A stretch of 19,389 nt of DNA from contig JADJAK010000012.1 of assembly GCA_016704275.1 (NCBI GenBank), positions 1 to 19,389 on the forward strand. The letters are read 5' to 3'. The first letter of the stretch is position 1; each line of letters opens with the position of its first letter. The notes beneath the pieces are model-generated. The model was not told the DNA's origin and did no database searches. It saw nothing but the letters and a program-made list of their open reading frames with translations. This stretch comes from Gemmatimonadota bacterium. Its GTDB lineage: Bacteria; Gemmatimonadota; Gemmatimonadetes; Gemmatimonadales; GWC2-71-9. Made by a program: the position numbers and the translations under genes. Of this stretch, positions 7,789 through 14,384 are shown piece after piece.

Positions 7789-7850
7789 TCCGACAAGTTG
7801 AGAATGGGGTGGGCGTACGAAAGCAAAATCCCCCCCCCCCCCTTGTCGGA
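7789..7850 (-). promoter_or_regulatory. 9-bp inverted repeat linking a terminator loop to a ribosome site
   Basis: TCCGACAAG at 7789-7797 is the exact reverse complement of CTTGTCGGA at 7842-7850. In the minus-strand RNA, the first-transcribed half (TCCGACAAG) spans the loop of the hairpin at 7837-7858, and the second half contains the GGA of the GGAG that precedes the small CPPxC gene. Pairing would both open the hairpin and hide the ribosome site. This is a structural possibility read from the sequence, with no known riboswitch class matched. Confidence 0.4.
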
Positions 7851-7858
7851 AAGGGGGG
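7837..7858 (-). terminator. Hairpin terminator after the propeller lipoprotein gene, in a 13-C tract
   Basis: CCCCCCTT (7837-7844) pairs with AAGGGGGG (7851-7858) around a six-base loop. On the minus strand it is followed by the rest of a G run and then GATTTTGC. The plus strand shows 13 consecutive C (7830-7842). It lies 55 bases past the propeller stop at 7913 and before the CPPxC gene, so it should separate the two units. The weak T tail and the extra G bases between stem and T lower the confidence. Confidence 0.55.
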
Positions 7859-7912
7859 ATGTGGGACCCCACAACAATCTCGTAGGGCAATCTGAGCCTA
7901 CGGCATCGAGTC

Positions 7913-9088
7913 TCAGCGACCGTTTTCGACGATCCGGTAGAGCCGAATTTCGACCCCGCCACCATCGTCCACTTCGTCGTCGCATGCGAGTGCGAGCCAA
8001 TGCCCACGCACGACCCCGGCATAGCCGGAACGGTGGCACGCGATCATGTGCCGCCCCAAGAAGGTCGCGTCGGCAAAGACGTCGAGGAACGTCGAATCAT
8101 TCGACCGGCCGACAACCCACAGGCGGTGGAGCCCGTCGACCGAAAGGCCGAGATATTGAAAGTGCGGCAGCGGTTGTTTGCGCATGAACTTGCGCTCGGC
8201 GTCAAACTCAAGACGGATCCGCTTGCCCCCTGGGCCCGGCATACCGGCGCGCTCCAGCTTCACCCACGAGGAATCCAGTTTGGCGAACTCACGCGGTGTG
8301 AGCATGCGCGGGGGCACTGACCGCGCAAATCTCACGGGCGCCGACTTACCGCCGCCATCATATCGCCAGATCGTGTAGCTGTAGCCGTCCGCGAGCCAAA
8401 GCCGATCGCCATCGGCGACCATGGCGGGCCAGCCTCCAACCCCCATCGGCGGGGACGCCCGGTGAACTAAGCCGAGAATGCTGTCACCGGCACCGAGAAC
8501 GGTGTCAGCGCACGCTCGCAGCACGCACCAACTCACGACCGGTCGGGTCGGTCCGAGTTTGGCAGGCTCCCGAGCCCCCGCCCCGCCGCCCGTGGACTCC
8601 CACCAAAGCACGCGTCCATCGGAGAAGGATACAGGCTTCCCCGGCGGAGGTGACGGCTGCTCGCGGAGGAGCTTCCCCTTCGGCGAGAAGAGCTGCAGTC
8701 GCCGACCGTTAACATCCGTCACCACGATGTTCGAATCACCAGAAAGGAGCAATTCATCGCCAAGTACTTCACCTGGTCCCTCGCCCTTCACCCCCCACCG
8801 CGCCAGGACGGCTCCGGTGCTGTCCAGCGTGGTAAATTGAGGTGATCGGCGAGGATCAGGCCGGAATGTCAGGGTGCCTGACGAGGTCAGCGCCATCGTC
8901 AGGATTCCCCGGGGGGGAAGGTCCATCTCGTTCAGCGAAAAGACGACCTGCGCCAAACTGGGGAACTCAGTCGACGACTGGATCGCACCGGCCCGAGTCC
9001 CCACCGGGGGGGGCTCCGCCTGCCGGCACGCGAGCGCACCGGCAAGGAGTGGGATGAGGCGCAGCCACGCCTTCCTCAGAGGAAACAC
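7913..9088 (-). CDS. Six-bladed beta-propeller lipoprotein
   Basis: Intact 391-residue protein starting at GTG 9088. The signal ends in LLAGALAC with Cys21 as a likely lipidation site, so it is probably a lipoprotein, though Ala at -3 is not the commonest residue. Propeller phrases include RGILTMALTSSGTLTF, FTTLDSTGAVLARWGVKGEG, GDSNIVVTDVNGRRLQLFSP, DGDRLWLADGYSYTIWRYDG, VDGLHRLWVVGRS, and the ending VEIRLYRIVENGR. Four further cysteines (SWCVLRACAD, IACHRSG, LACDDE) lie in the mature part and could form disulfides. The start overlaps the last 13 bases of the small four-Cys gene (9076-9088), implying coupled translation. The family is common in Gemmatimonadota and Bacteroidota; in Bacteroides related propellers are found beside NVEALA-type small exported peptides, which is a suggestive parallel. 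Function unknown. Confidence 0.85.
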   Translation of the reverse strand: MFPLRKAWLRLIPLLAGALACRQAEPPPVGTRAGAIQSSTEFPSLAQVVFSLNEMDLPPRGILTMALTSSGTLTFRPDPRRSPQFTTLDSTGAVLARWGVKGEGPGEVLGDELLLSGDSNIVVTDVNGRRLQLFSPKGKLLREQPSPPPGKPVSFSDGRVLWWESTGGGAGAREPAKLGPTRPVVSWCVLRACADTVLGAGDSILGLVHRASPPMGVGGWPAMVADGDRLWLADGYSYTIWRYDGGGKSAPVRFARSVPPRMLTPREFAKLDSSWVKLERAGMPGPGGKRIRLEFDAERKFMRKQPLPHFQYLGLSVDGLHRLWVVGRSNDSTFLDVFADATFLGRHMIACHRSGYAGVVRGHWLALACDDEVDDGGGVEIRLYRIVENGR

Positions 9089-9315
9089 GCGATGTACATG
9101 TCTGTTTCACTCTTCCACCCAGTGGTAACCCCGACGCATGTCGTATGAGTCGGGCCAACGTACTGCACATCGCTTGACCAGAGGCCGCACGCATTCGCGA
9201 GGTCGTAGCACCACCACGGCTTCGAAGCGCTCCACGATTCCGAGGCATGCGCAACTCCGGCGACCAGGGCCAGTGCAACGGTCACCGCCAGTGCCTTCCG
9301 AGCAATGCCACTCAT
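9076..9315 (-). CDS. Small secreted four-cysteine protein
   Basis: 79 residues. GAGGT (minus strand of 9321-9325) lies five bases before the ATG at 9315. A typical signal peptide spans residues 1-24 (MSGIARKALAVTVALALVAG, cleavage after AHA). The mature 55 residues are rich in aromatic residues and contain four cysteines at 36, 43, 60 and 77, ending IACFL. No family is recognised, and it shows no clear sequence similarity to the six-Cys protein at 3830-4120 apart from size, signal and even Cys count. It overlaps the propeller lipoprotein gene by 13 bases in a different frame. The shared layout suggests that each small protein works with its own propeller, for example as exported peptide and surface partner; this is inference. 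Confidence 0.8.
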   Translation of the reverse strand: MSGIARKALAVTVALALVAGVAHASESWSASKPWWCYDLANACGLWSSDVQYVGPTHTTCVGVTTGWKSETDMYIACFL

Positions 9316-9429
9316 TGGTCACCTCATGGGGTAGGAGATCGCGGAGCGGGCAAGATGCATCTCAGGCACGCCCCGCTCAGTGGAGCTCTGGGGTAGAGCC
9401 GCACTCCCCACGGTACAGGCGGGCAACCA

Positions 9430-9447
9430 TTCGAACAATTGTGCGAA
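9430..9447. promoter_or_regulatory. 18-bp palindromic operator-like site
   Basis: TTCGAACAATTGTGCGAA is a palindrome except for one unmatched pair (the fifth bases from each end). It lies 115 bases upstream of the four-Cys gene start and 198 bases downstream of the LVIVD gene stop. Such symmetry in a non-coding stretch suits a dimeric repressor or activator. No regulator family can be named. Confidence 0.4.
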
Positions 9448-9485
9448 CCCACAATCGGAGCACTTCACGGAGTGACACCGCCAAA

Positions 9486-9520
9486 GGTGTGACATGCTCC
9501 CGAAAGGAGCACATCACACC
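9486..9520. other. Intergenic hairpin
   Basis: GGTGTGA (9486-9492) pairs with TCACACC (9514-9520). After a two-base mismatch, TGCTCC (9495-9500) pairs with GGAGCA (9506-9511) around the loop CGAAA. It lies between two minus-strand genes. On the minus strand only CTTTGG follows, so it is a poor classical terminator but could act as one or stabilise an RNA 3' end. Confidence 0.5.
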
Positions 9521-9540
9521 GTCGCCGCATCGCGTTGCCG

Positions 9541-9623
9541 TGCCCTGACGGGGACGGCCGAATGGCGTCCCTGGCTATTCGGCCCGGGGGGCTGCGCACG
9601 AACCCTTCGCGTCACTCAGGGCA
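9541..9623. other. Nested stem structure downstream of the LVIVD gene
   Basis: Outer arms TGCCCTGA (9541-9548) and TCAGGGCA (9616-9623) are perfect 8-bp complements. Inside them GGCCGAAT (9556-9563) and ATTCGGCC (9577-9584) form a second perfect 8-bp stem with a 13-base loop. The structure begins 22 bases after the stop at 9645. It may be a terminator or 3' UTR stem, or a separate structured RNA. No family is recognised. Confidence 0.45.
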
Positions 9624-9644
9624 GGTAGAACCCGGCCACATCCG

Positions 9645-11537
9645 CTACTGGGCCAACTCCCGCACCGCATCGCCGAGCATGGCGACCTTCGCCTTGTCGC
9701 TCGACGCCTTCCCATCGGCATCCACCTGGGTCGCGAGCCTCGTCAGCGCCGTCTTCCGCGCCGCACCGCTGGCCCGCTCGGCCGCCGTCAGCGCACCGCG
9801 CACCGCACCGATCCGCGCCGCGCTCAGCCCCTTCGACCGCTCGAGCTGGTCGACGAAGGCGCGCGCCTTCGCGAAACTCGCCGGCCACACCATCTTCGGC
9901 TGCTCCTGCGGATTGAGCTCGGTGAAGACCACCGTCTTCGCCGCGTCGATCTCGTTCTGCGAGAGGTACTTGCTCGGCGTGAGTTCGAAGACGTCGAGGC
10001 CGCGCGCAATCTCGGAATTCACGATCACGCCGTTGTACCAGTACACCGACCACGAGCCGGCGCTGGTGAGCTCGCCATCCTTGAGCGGACCGCGGTCGAA
10101 GAACGCCAGCTCGAACGGCGAGGCCGGATCGGTCCAGTCGAAGATCGAGATGCCACCCTGGTACCACCCCTGCACCATCACCTCGCGCCCCGGAATCGGG
10201 ATCGGCGAGCCGTTGTGGGCCACGCAGTTCTCCCACTCGGTCTGCCGGGCCGGCATCTTGTAGTAACTCTGGAACACCATCTTCCCATTCTCGATCGTGA
10301 ACAGGGCGTTGGCACCCCATTCGTACTTGTCCGACGAACGACAGCGCGGCGCACGGCCCCCGCCCCACTCATCGGTAAAGAGGACGGCCTTGCCGTTGTT
10401 GTGGAAGGTGGCCGAGTGCCAGAAGGAGAAGTTGGTGTCGGCGACGGCATCGATGCGCCGCGGATTGGCCGGGTTGCTGATGTCGAGCAACAAGCCGTAG
10501 CCGCCACAGGCACCGCCAGCCAGCCCAACCGCGGGATACACCGTGATGTCGTGGCACTGGTTCGGGCCGGTGCGCACACGCGGCGCGCCACCCGCGGCCC
10601 CACGACCACCTGCACCACCGCGCCCCGCCGCCGCGGAATCACCCGCTGCGCCGCGACCACCGCCGGCTCCGCGACCTGCACCAGCCGCGCCCGCACCCGC
10701 GGCACCCGGCGCGCCCGCGCCACCACGCGGCGCCGCGTTCGGCGCCGGCGGCGTGGTGCGCGTCGGTGCCGGGCCGAGGTCGGTGAAGATCCGCGGCGAC
10801 GAGACAATCGCGGCCTTCGACGGATCGGCGAGCGGCACCTTGATCACTTCGATCCGGAAGAGCGCCGAGTTCGGGTCGGCGTCCGGCGCGAGGGCCGAGC
10901 AGCCGGGCAATTCGTCCGGCGACCGCACGCCGGCAGAACCTGAGATGTAGACGTAGACGTTGTCGGGATCGTTCTTGTCCGTGACCACGGTGTGCGTGTG
11001 CGACCCGCGACAGGTCTGCACGTTGCCGACGTACTTCGGCCGGAGTGGGTCACGGATGTCGAAGATCCGGATGCCGCGTACCCGGTCCTTGCTGACCGGC
11101 TCCGGCACGCCCTGCGTGCCGCAATCCGTCCGTCCGGTCTGCCCTTCAGCGGACACGAACAGAAGGTTCCGGAACACCGAGACGTCGCTCTGCGACGCGG
11201 GACAGTACAACCAATTGATCAGGTAGGGCCTGGCAGGGTTGGCGATGTCCCACATCGTCACGCCGTCGTAATTCCCCTGGAAGGCCGTCGTGCCGGAGAA
11301 GGCGAGGTCGCTGTTGGTGTTCAGGGCGAACGGCCCCGGCGACGGAGTGTTCGACAGCATCTTCATGTTCCAGATCGCGATGCCGGCGTCGAACTTTCCG
11401 GCCTTCAGCCCCTCGCGCGGATCGGGAGACGGCGTGCTCTTGATCTTCTGCTGCGCGGCCGCGGGCACGGCGGCGACGGCGAACACGAGACCGAGCAACG
11501 GCAACGCTCGGCGAACGGACCAACGGGAAGTGAACAT
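9645..11537 (-). CDS. Secreted LVIVD-repeat beta-propeller protein with Gly/Ala linker
   Basis: 630 residues; the ATG at 11537 lies six bases after AGGAG, and a GTG directly before it is a less likely start. A signal peptide covers residues 1-29 (ends PAAAQQ). LVIVD-type repeat phrases occur at about 92-107 (GVTMWDIANPARPYLI), 155-171 (GIRIFDIRDPLRPKYVG), 348-365 (GLLLDISNPANPRRIDAV) and 461-481 (GGISIFDWTDPASPFELAFF). A low-complexity Gly/Ala/Arg linker interrupts the propeller at about 264-319. The C-terminal 80 residues are helical (SFAKARAFVDQLERSKGLSA). Such proteins are predicted secreted propellers of unknown ligand. The DUF305 gene ends 37 bases upstream in the same direction, so the two form an operon with DUF305 first. 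Confidence 0.9.
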   Translation of the reverse strand: MFTSRWSVRRALPLLGLVFAVAAVPAAAQQKIKSTPSPDPREGLKAGKFDAGIAIWNMKMLSNTPSPGPFALNTNSDLAFSGTTAFQGNYDGVTMWDIANPARPYLINWLYCPASQSDVSVFRNLLFVSAEGQTGRTDCGTQGVPEPVSKDRVRGIRIFDIRDPLRPKYVGNVQTCRGSHTHTVVTDKNDPDNVYVYISGSAGVRSPDELPGCSALAPDADPNSALFRIEVIKVPLADPSKAAIVSSPRIFTDLGPAPTRTTPPAPNAAPRGGAGAPGAAGAGAAGAGRGAGGGRGAAGDSAAAGRGGAGGRGAAGGAPRVRTGPNQCHDITVYPAVGLAGGACGGYGLLLDISNPANPRRIDAVADTNFSFWHSATFHNNGKAVLFTDEWGGGRAPRCRSSDKYEWGANALFTIENGKMVFQSYYKMPARQTEWENCVAHNGSPIPIPGREVMVQGWYQGGISIFDWTDPASPFELAFFDRGPLKDGELTSAGSWSVYWYNGVIVNSEIARGLDVFELTPSKYLSQNEIDAAKTVVFTELNPQEQPKMVWPASFAKARAFVDQLERSKGLSAARIGAVRGALTAAERASGAARKTALTRLATQVDADGKASSDKAKVAMLGDAVRELAQ

Positions 11538-11574
11538 CACAAACTCCTCGGCGGGGGCTGGGAAAGCGGAGGGA

Positions 11575-12174
11575 CTAGGGACGAGCGACCGGCGGTGGCA
11601 GGGCGTCGAGCATCCCCTGCAGGAATTCGATCTCGGTGGTCTGGTCGGCGAAGACGTCGGAGGCGAAGCGGAAGACGAACTCGTCTTGCCCCGCGCCGTA
11701 CGACGCGAAGAGTTCGTCCACCATCGAGACGGCGCCGCCGTGGTGCTTGATCATTGACGAGAGGAAGAAGCGGTCGAACTCGACGCCACGCAGGCCATCG
11801 AGCTTGGCCATCTCCTCATCGGTCAGCATCCCAGGCATCAACATCGCGTGGTCCATGCCGTCCATCTTCATCATCATGTGCGTCGCGTTGGTGTCCGGCA
11901 CCGGCTGGCCCTGCTGGCGGAGCCAGGTCCGCATCGCGGCGATCTCGTCGCGCTGCGCCACCACGATCCGTTCGGCGAAGCGCTGCAGCGCGGCACTCGC
12001 TCCATGCGTTGGTGCCCAGCGCCCCATCTTCACCGCCTGGGCATGATGCGGAATCATCCCGGTGATGAACTTCACGTCGGCGGCCGACGGACCGGTGCGC
12101 GTCGGGGCTTGGGCGGTCAGCCCGGGGGCCACCAGCACGGCAACAAGCAGGGCGAACGGCAGAGGGGCCTTCAT
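11575..12174 (-). CDS. Exported DUF305 protein, putative metal-binding
   Basis: 199 residues from ATG 12174, seven bases after GGAG; the frame is open further upstream, but this Met begins the signal peptide (MKAPLPFALLVAVLVAPGLT). Two DUF305 halves each carry a His-His helix: MIPHHAQAVKM (40-50) and MIKHHGGAVSMV (141-152). Between them is a Met/His-rich stretch, HMMMKMDGMDHAMLMPGM (99-116), of the sort that binds copper or other soft metals. DUF305 members fold as ferritin-like four-helix bundles, and one, CopM, is a periplasmic copper-binding protein. Metal binding is likely from these residues; copper is inference. It is the first gene of an operon with the LVIVD propeller. Confidence 0.9.
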   Translation of the reverse strand: MKAPLPFALLVAVLVAPGLTAQAPTRTGPSAADVKFITGMIPHHAQAVKMGRWAPTHGASAALQRFAERIVVAQRDEIAAMRTWLRQQGQPVPDTNATHMMMKMDGMDHAMLMPGMLTDEEMAKLDGLRGVEFDRFFLSSMIKHHGGAVSMVDELFASYGAGQDEFVFRFASDVFADQTTEIEFLQGMLDALPPPVARP

Positions 12175-12260
12175 GGCAGGGCTCCAGCGGATGTGTCGGG
12201 AAGAACAGGGAGAATAGCCCCAGGGGCGGGTGGGCGCGAGGCCGCCCCAGCTTGATAGGT

Positions 12261-12327
12261 CCTTCGACGGCGCAACCATTCGACAAGCTCAGGGCGGGCT
12301 CCTTCGGGTTGCTCCGCTCAGGATGAC
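12261..12327. repeat. Interspersed palindromic repeat element
   Basis: Holds ATTCGACAAGCTCAGGGCGG followed by CCTTCGGGTTGCTCCGCTCAGGATGACA, with the halves 'CAAGCTCAGG' and 'CCGCTCAGGATGAC' typical of short intergenic repeats that I recall from many unrelated bacterial assemblies ('TTCGACAAGCTCAGG ... CGCTCAGGATGACA'). It occupies most of the gap between the OMP gene end (12338) and the DUF305 start. No transposase is nearby, so it would be a non-autonomous element. Confidence 0.55.
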
Positions 12328-12337
12328 AACGACATGG

Positions 12338-13438
12338 CTACCGCCGCCGCACCACCACGTCGATCGGTGCCCGCACGATGAAGCGGTAGCTCAGCTCCCA
12401 CGGCGTATTGAAGAAGGCGATGCTCTCCTCGTCGTCGATCCGGTGCCACCGCGCCTCGGCGTCGAAGGTCACGCCGCCGCCGATCGGCGTGCGCCGCAAG
12501 AGGCCGAGCTCGGTGTACTTCCGCTTGCTGCGGTAGAATGCCGAATCGTGACCGGTCGAGTTGTAGTTGTTGTCGCCCGCGGCGGCGACGAAGTCGCGCC
12601 CGCGCCAATGGATCGCGAAGACCTCGACCCAGCCGCGCGGCGTGACGGACGCCCGCAGGTAGGTGCCGTGCCCCTTCGCCGGTCGATTGGCCGGGTAATT
12701 CGGATCGATGTTGCCATCACTCCAGAAGCGCCACGCCGCCAGCGACGACGCGCCGAGCGTCGGCAGCGTGCGCCGCGCCGTGGCACCGAGCGCGGTGACG
12801 CGGTTGTTGCTCACCGGCACGCCAGCGTCGTAGAGCTGCCCGCCGCGGTGTGACCAGAGATGCTGCGCCTCGATGGTGGCCCACTCGGTCGGCTCGACGC
12901 GCAAGGTGGCGCCCATCTCGAACGCCTCGCGCTGTGTCGGCGTGTTGAGTTGCTGCCAGTTGACCCACGCCTCGCCGCGGAAGATCCCGCGGGTCTCGAT
13001 CCACTGGATCCCCGACTCGACCGGCGTCGTCAACTCGCGCGTCGTCACCATCAGCGGCTCGAGGAGGCCATGGCGCCGGACCGTCTCCAGCGTGCCGATG
13101 ATCCCCTGCGAGTGCTCGGTCCGATAGCGGAACGAGACCACCGGGAGGAGGGTGTCGGTGAACTGCTCGCTGCCGAGTCGGCGGTCGGCGTAGAAGCCGA
13201 GGCGCAATTCGGTCCGCCGCCCGGGCTTGGCCTCGAGCCAGGTCTGGAGCTGGGTGCCGAGGATCGTTTCGCCCACCCGGTAGGGGGTGAAGAACTCGGT
13301 GTTGTCGCCGTAGAGCGCCACCCGGGCCCGCCAGTCGAGGCGTTGAGCGCTGGCCAGCGCAGGGACCAGCAGGAGCAGCCAAAGGGCCAGGAATCGGGTC
13401 GGGACGCGAATGGGAGCCTCGCACGCCAGGGAAGCCAT
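12338..13438 (-). CDS. Outer-membrane beta-barrel (porin-like) protein
   Basis: 366 residues from the ATG at 13438, chosen because it leads directly into a signal peptide (TRFLALWLLLLVPALASAQ); the open frame continues upstream into the divergent aguB gene and there is no clear ribosome site, so the start is uncertain. The mature part reads as successive amphipathic strands with many aromatic and Arg residues (LDWRARVALYGDNTEFFTPY, TELRLGFYADRRLG, FDAEARWHRIDDEESIAFFN, ELSYRFIVRAPIDVVVRRR). The ending lacks the classic C-terminal Phe. It is convergent or divergent to no obvious partner: the DUF305 gene lies beyond a repeat downstream, and aguB diverges 49 bases upstream. No specific substrate can be assigned. 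Confidence 0.75.
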   Translation of the reverse strand: MASLACEAPIRVPTRFLALWLLLLVPALASAQRLDWRARVALYGDNTEFFTPYRVGETILGTQLQTWLEAKPGRRTELRLGFYADRRLGSEQFTDTLLPVVSFRYRTEHSQGIIGTLETVRRHGLLEPLMVTTRELTTPVESGIQWIETRGIFRGEAWVNWQQLNTPTQREAFEMGATLRVEPTEWATIEAQHLWSHRGGQLYDAGVPVSNNRVTALGATARRTLPTLGASSLAAWRFWSDGNIDPNYPANRPAKGHGTYLRASVTPRGWVEVFAIHWRGRDFVAAAGDNNYNSTGHDSAFYRSKRKYTELGLLRRTPIGGGVTFDAEARWHRIDDEESIAFFNTPWELSYRFIVRAPIDVVVRRR

Positions 13439-13474
13439 TCCCGGCAGGCGGATGCCGCCACCGGGAGCCAGCAC

Positions 13475-13480
13475 TATTTT
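13475..13480 (+). promoter_or_regulatory. Possible -10 box of a leaderless aguB transcript
   Basis: TATTTT ends seven bases before the aguB ATG at 13488, in a very GC-rich surrounding, and no Shine-Dalgarno sequence lies between. This spacing is what leaderless genes show (-10 box 5-8 bases before ATG). No good -35 was seen. Confidence 0.4.
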
Positions 13481-13487
13481 AGTCGCC

Positions 13488-14384
13488 ATGACTACTTCGC
13501 GAACCGTCCGGGTCGGGCTGGTCCAGCAGCGGGTGGGGGCCACCCCTGCCGGCAACCTCGACCGCGCCATTGAGGGAATCCGGGCCGCGGCCTCCCAGGG
13601 CGCCCAGATCATCTGCCTGCAGGAGCTCTTCGGCTGGTACTACTTCTGCCAGCGCGAAGACCACGACTTCTTCCAGCTCGCCGAGGCGATTCCGGGCCCC
13701 TCGACCGACCGCCTCTCGGCTGTCGCGAAGGAGCTCGGCGTGGTGATCGTCGCCTCCCTCTTCGAACGGCGCGCGCAGGGACTCTACCACAACACCGCCG
13801 CCGTGATCGACGCCGATGGCACGTACCTCGGCAAGTACCGGAAGATGCACATTCCGGACGATCCGCAGTTCTACGAGAAGTTCTACTTCACGCCCGGCGA
13901 CCTCGGCTTCCGCAGCTGGGACACCAAGTTCGGCAAGATCGGCGTGCTGATCTGCTGGGACCAGTGGTATCCGGAAGCGGCCCGTCTCACGGCGATGAGC
14001 GGCGCGGAAATCCTCTTCTATCCGACGGCGATCGGCTGGCTGCCGCCAGAGAAGGCGGAGTACGGCGAGCGGCAGCAGGCGGCGTGGGAGACGATCCAGC
14101 GCAGCCACGCAGTCGCCAACGGCTGCTTCGTCTGCTCGGTGAACCGCACCGGCCACGAGGTGCTCCCGGGGAGCGCGGCCGACGCGCCAGGAATCGAGTT
14201 CTGGGGCGGCTCGTTCATCGCCGACCCGAATGGCCGCATTCTCACCAAGGCAGGTCAGGACGAGGAGATCCTCGTCGCCGACTGCGACCTCGGCAACGTT
14301 GACGTGGTGCGCACGCACTGGCCGTTCCTGCGCGACCGCCGCATCGACGCGTACGGCGACCTGACTCGGCGGTACATTGACTGA
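13488..14384 (+). CDS. aguB: N-carbamoylputrescine amidase (AguB)
   Basis: 298-residue nitrilase-superfamily enzyme. The catalytic triad is visible: Glu46 in CLQELFG, Lys119 in KYRKMHIPDD, and Cys156 in GVLICWDQWYPEAA. The N-terminal VRVGLVQQRVG, the IPDDPQFYEKFYFTPGD segment and the length match bacterial AguB closely. It hydrolyses N-carbamoylputrescine to putrescine, CO2 and ammonia in the cytoplasm, the last step of the agmatine route to polyamines. The open frame begins at 13410, but ATG 13488 gives the conserved N-terminus. Its stop overlaps the start of aguA by eight bases, so both enzymes of the route are made together. No arginine decarboxylase gene is present in this window. Confidence 0.95.
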   Translation: MTTSRTVRVGLVQQRVGATPAGNLDRAIEGIRAAASQGAQIICLQELFGWYYFCQREDHDFFQLAEAIPGPSTDRLSAVAKELGVVIVASLFERRAQGLYHNTAAVIDADGTYLGKYRKMHIPDDPQFYEKFYFTPGDLGFRSWDTKFGKIGVLICWDQWYPEAARLTAMSGAEILFYPTAIGWLPPEKAEYGERQQAAWETIQRSHAVANGCFVCSVNRTGHEVLPGSAADAPGIEFWGGSFIADPNGRILTKAGQDEEILVADCDLGNVDVVRTHWPFLRDRRIDAYGDLTRRYID

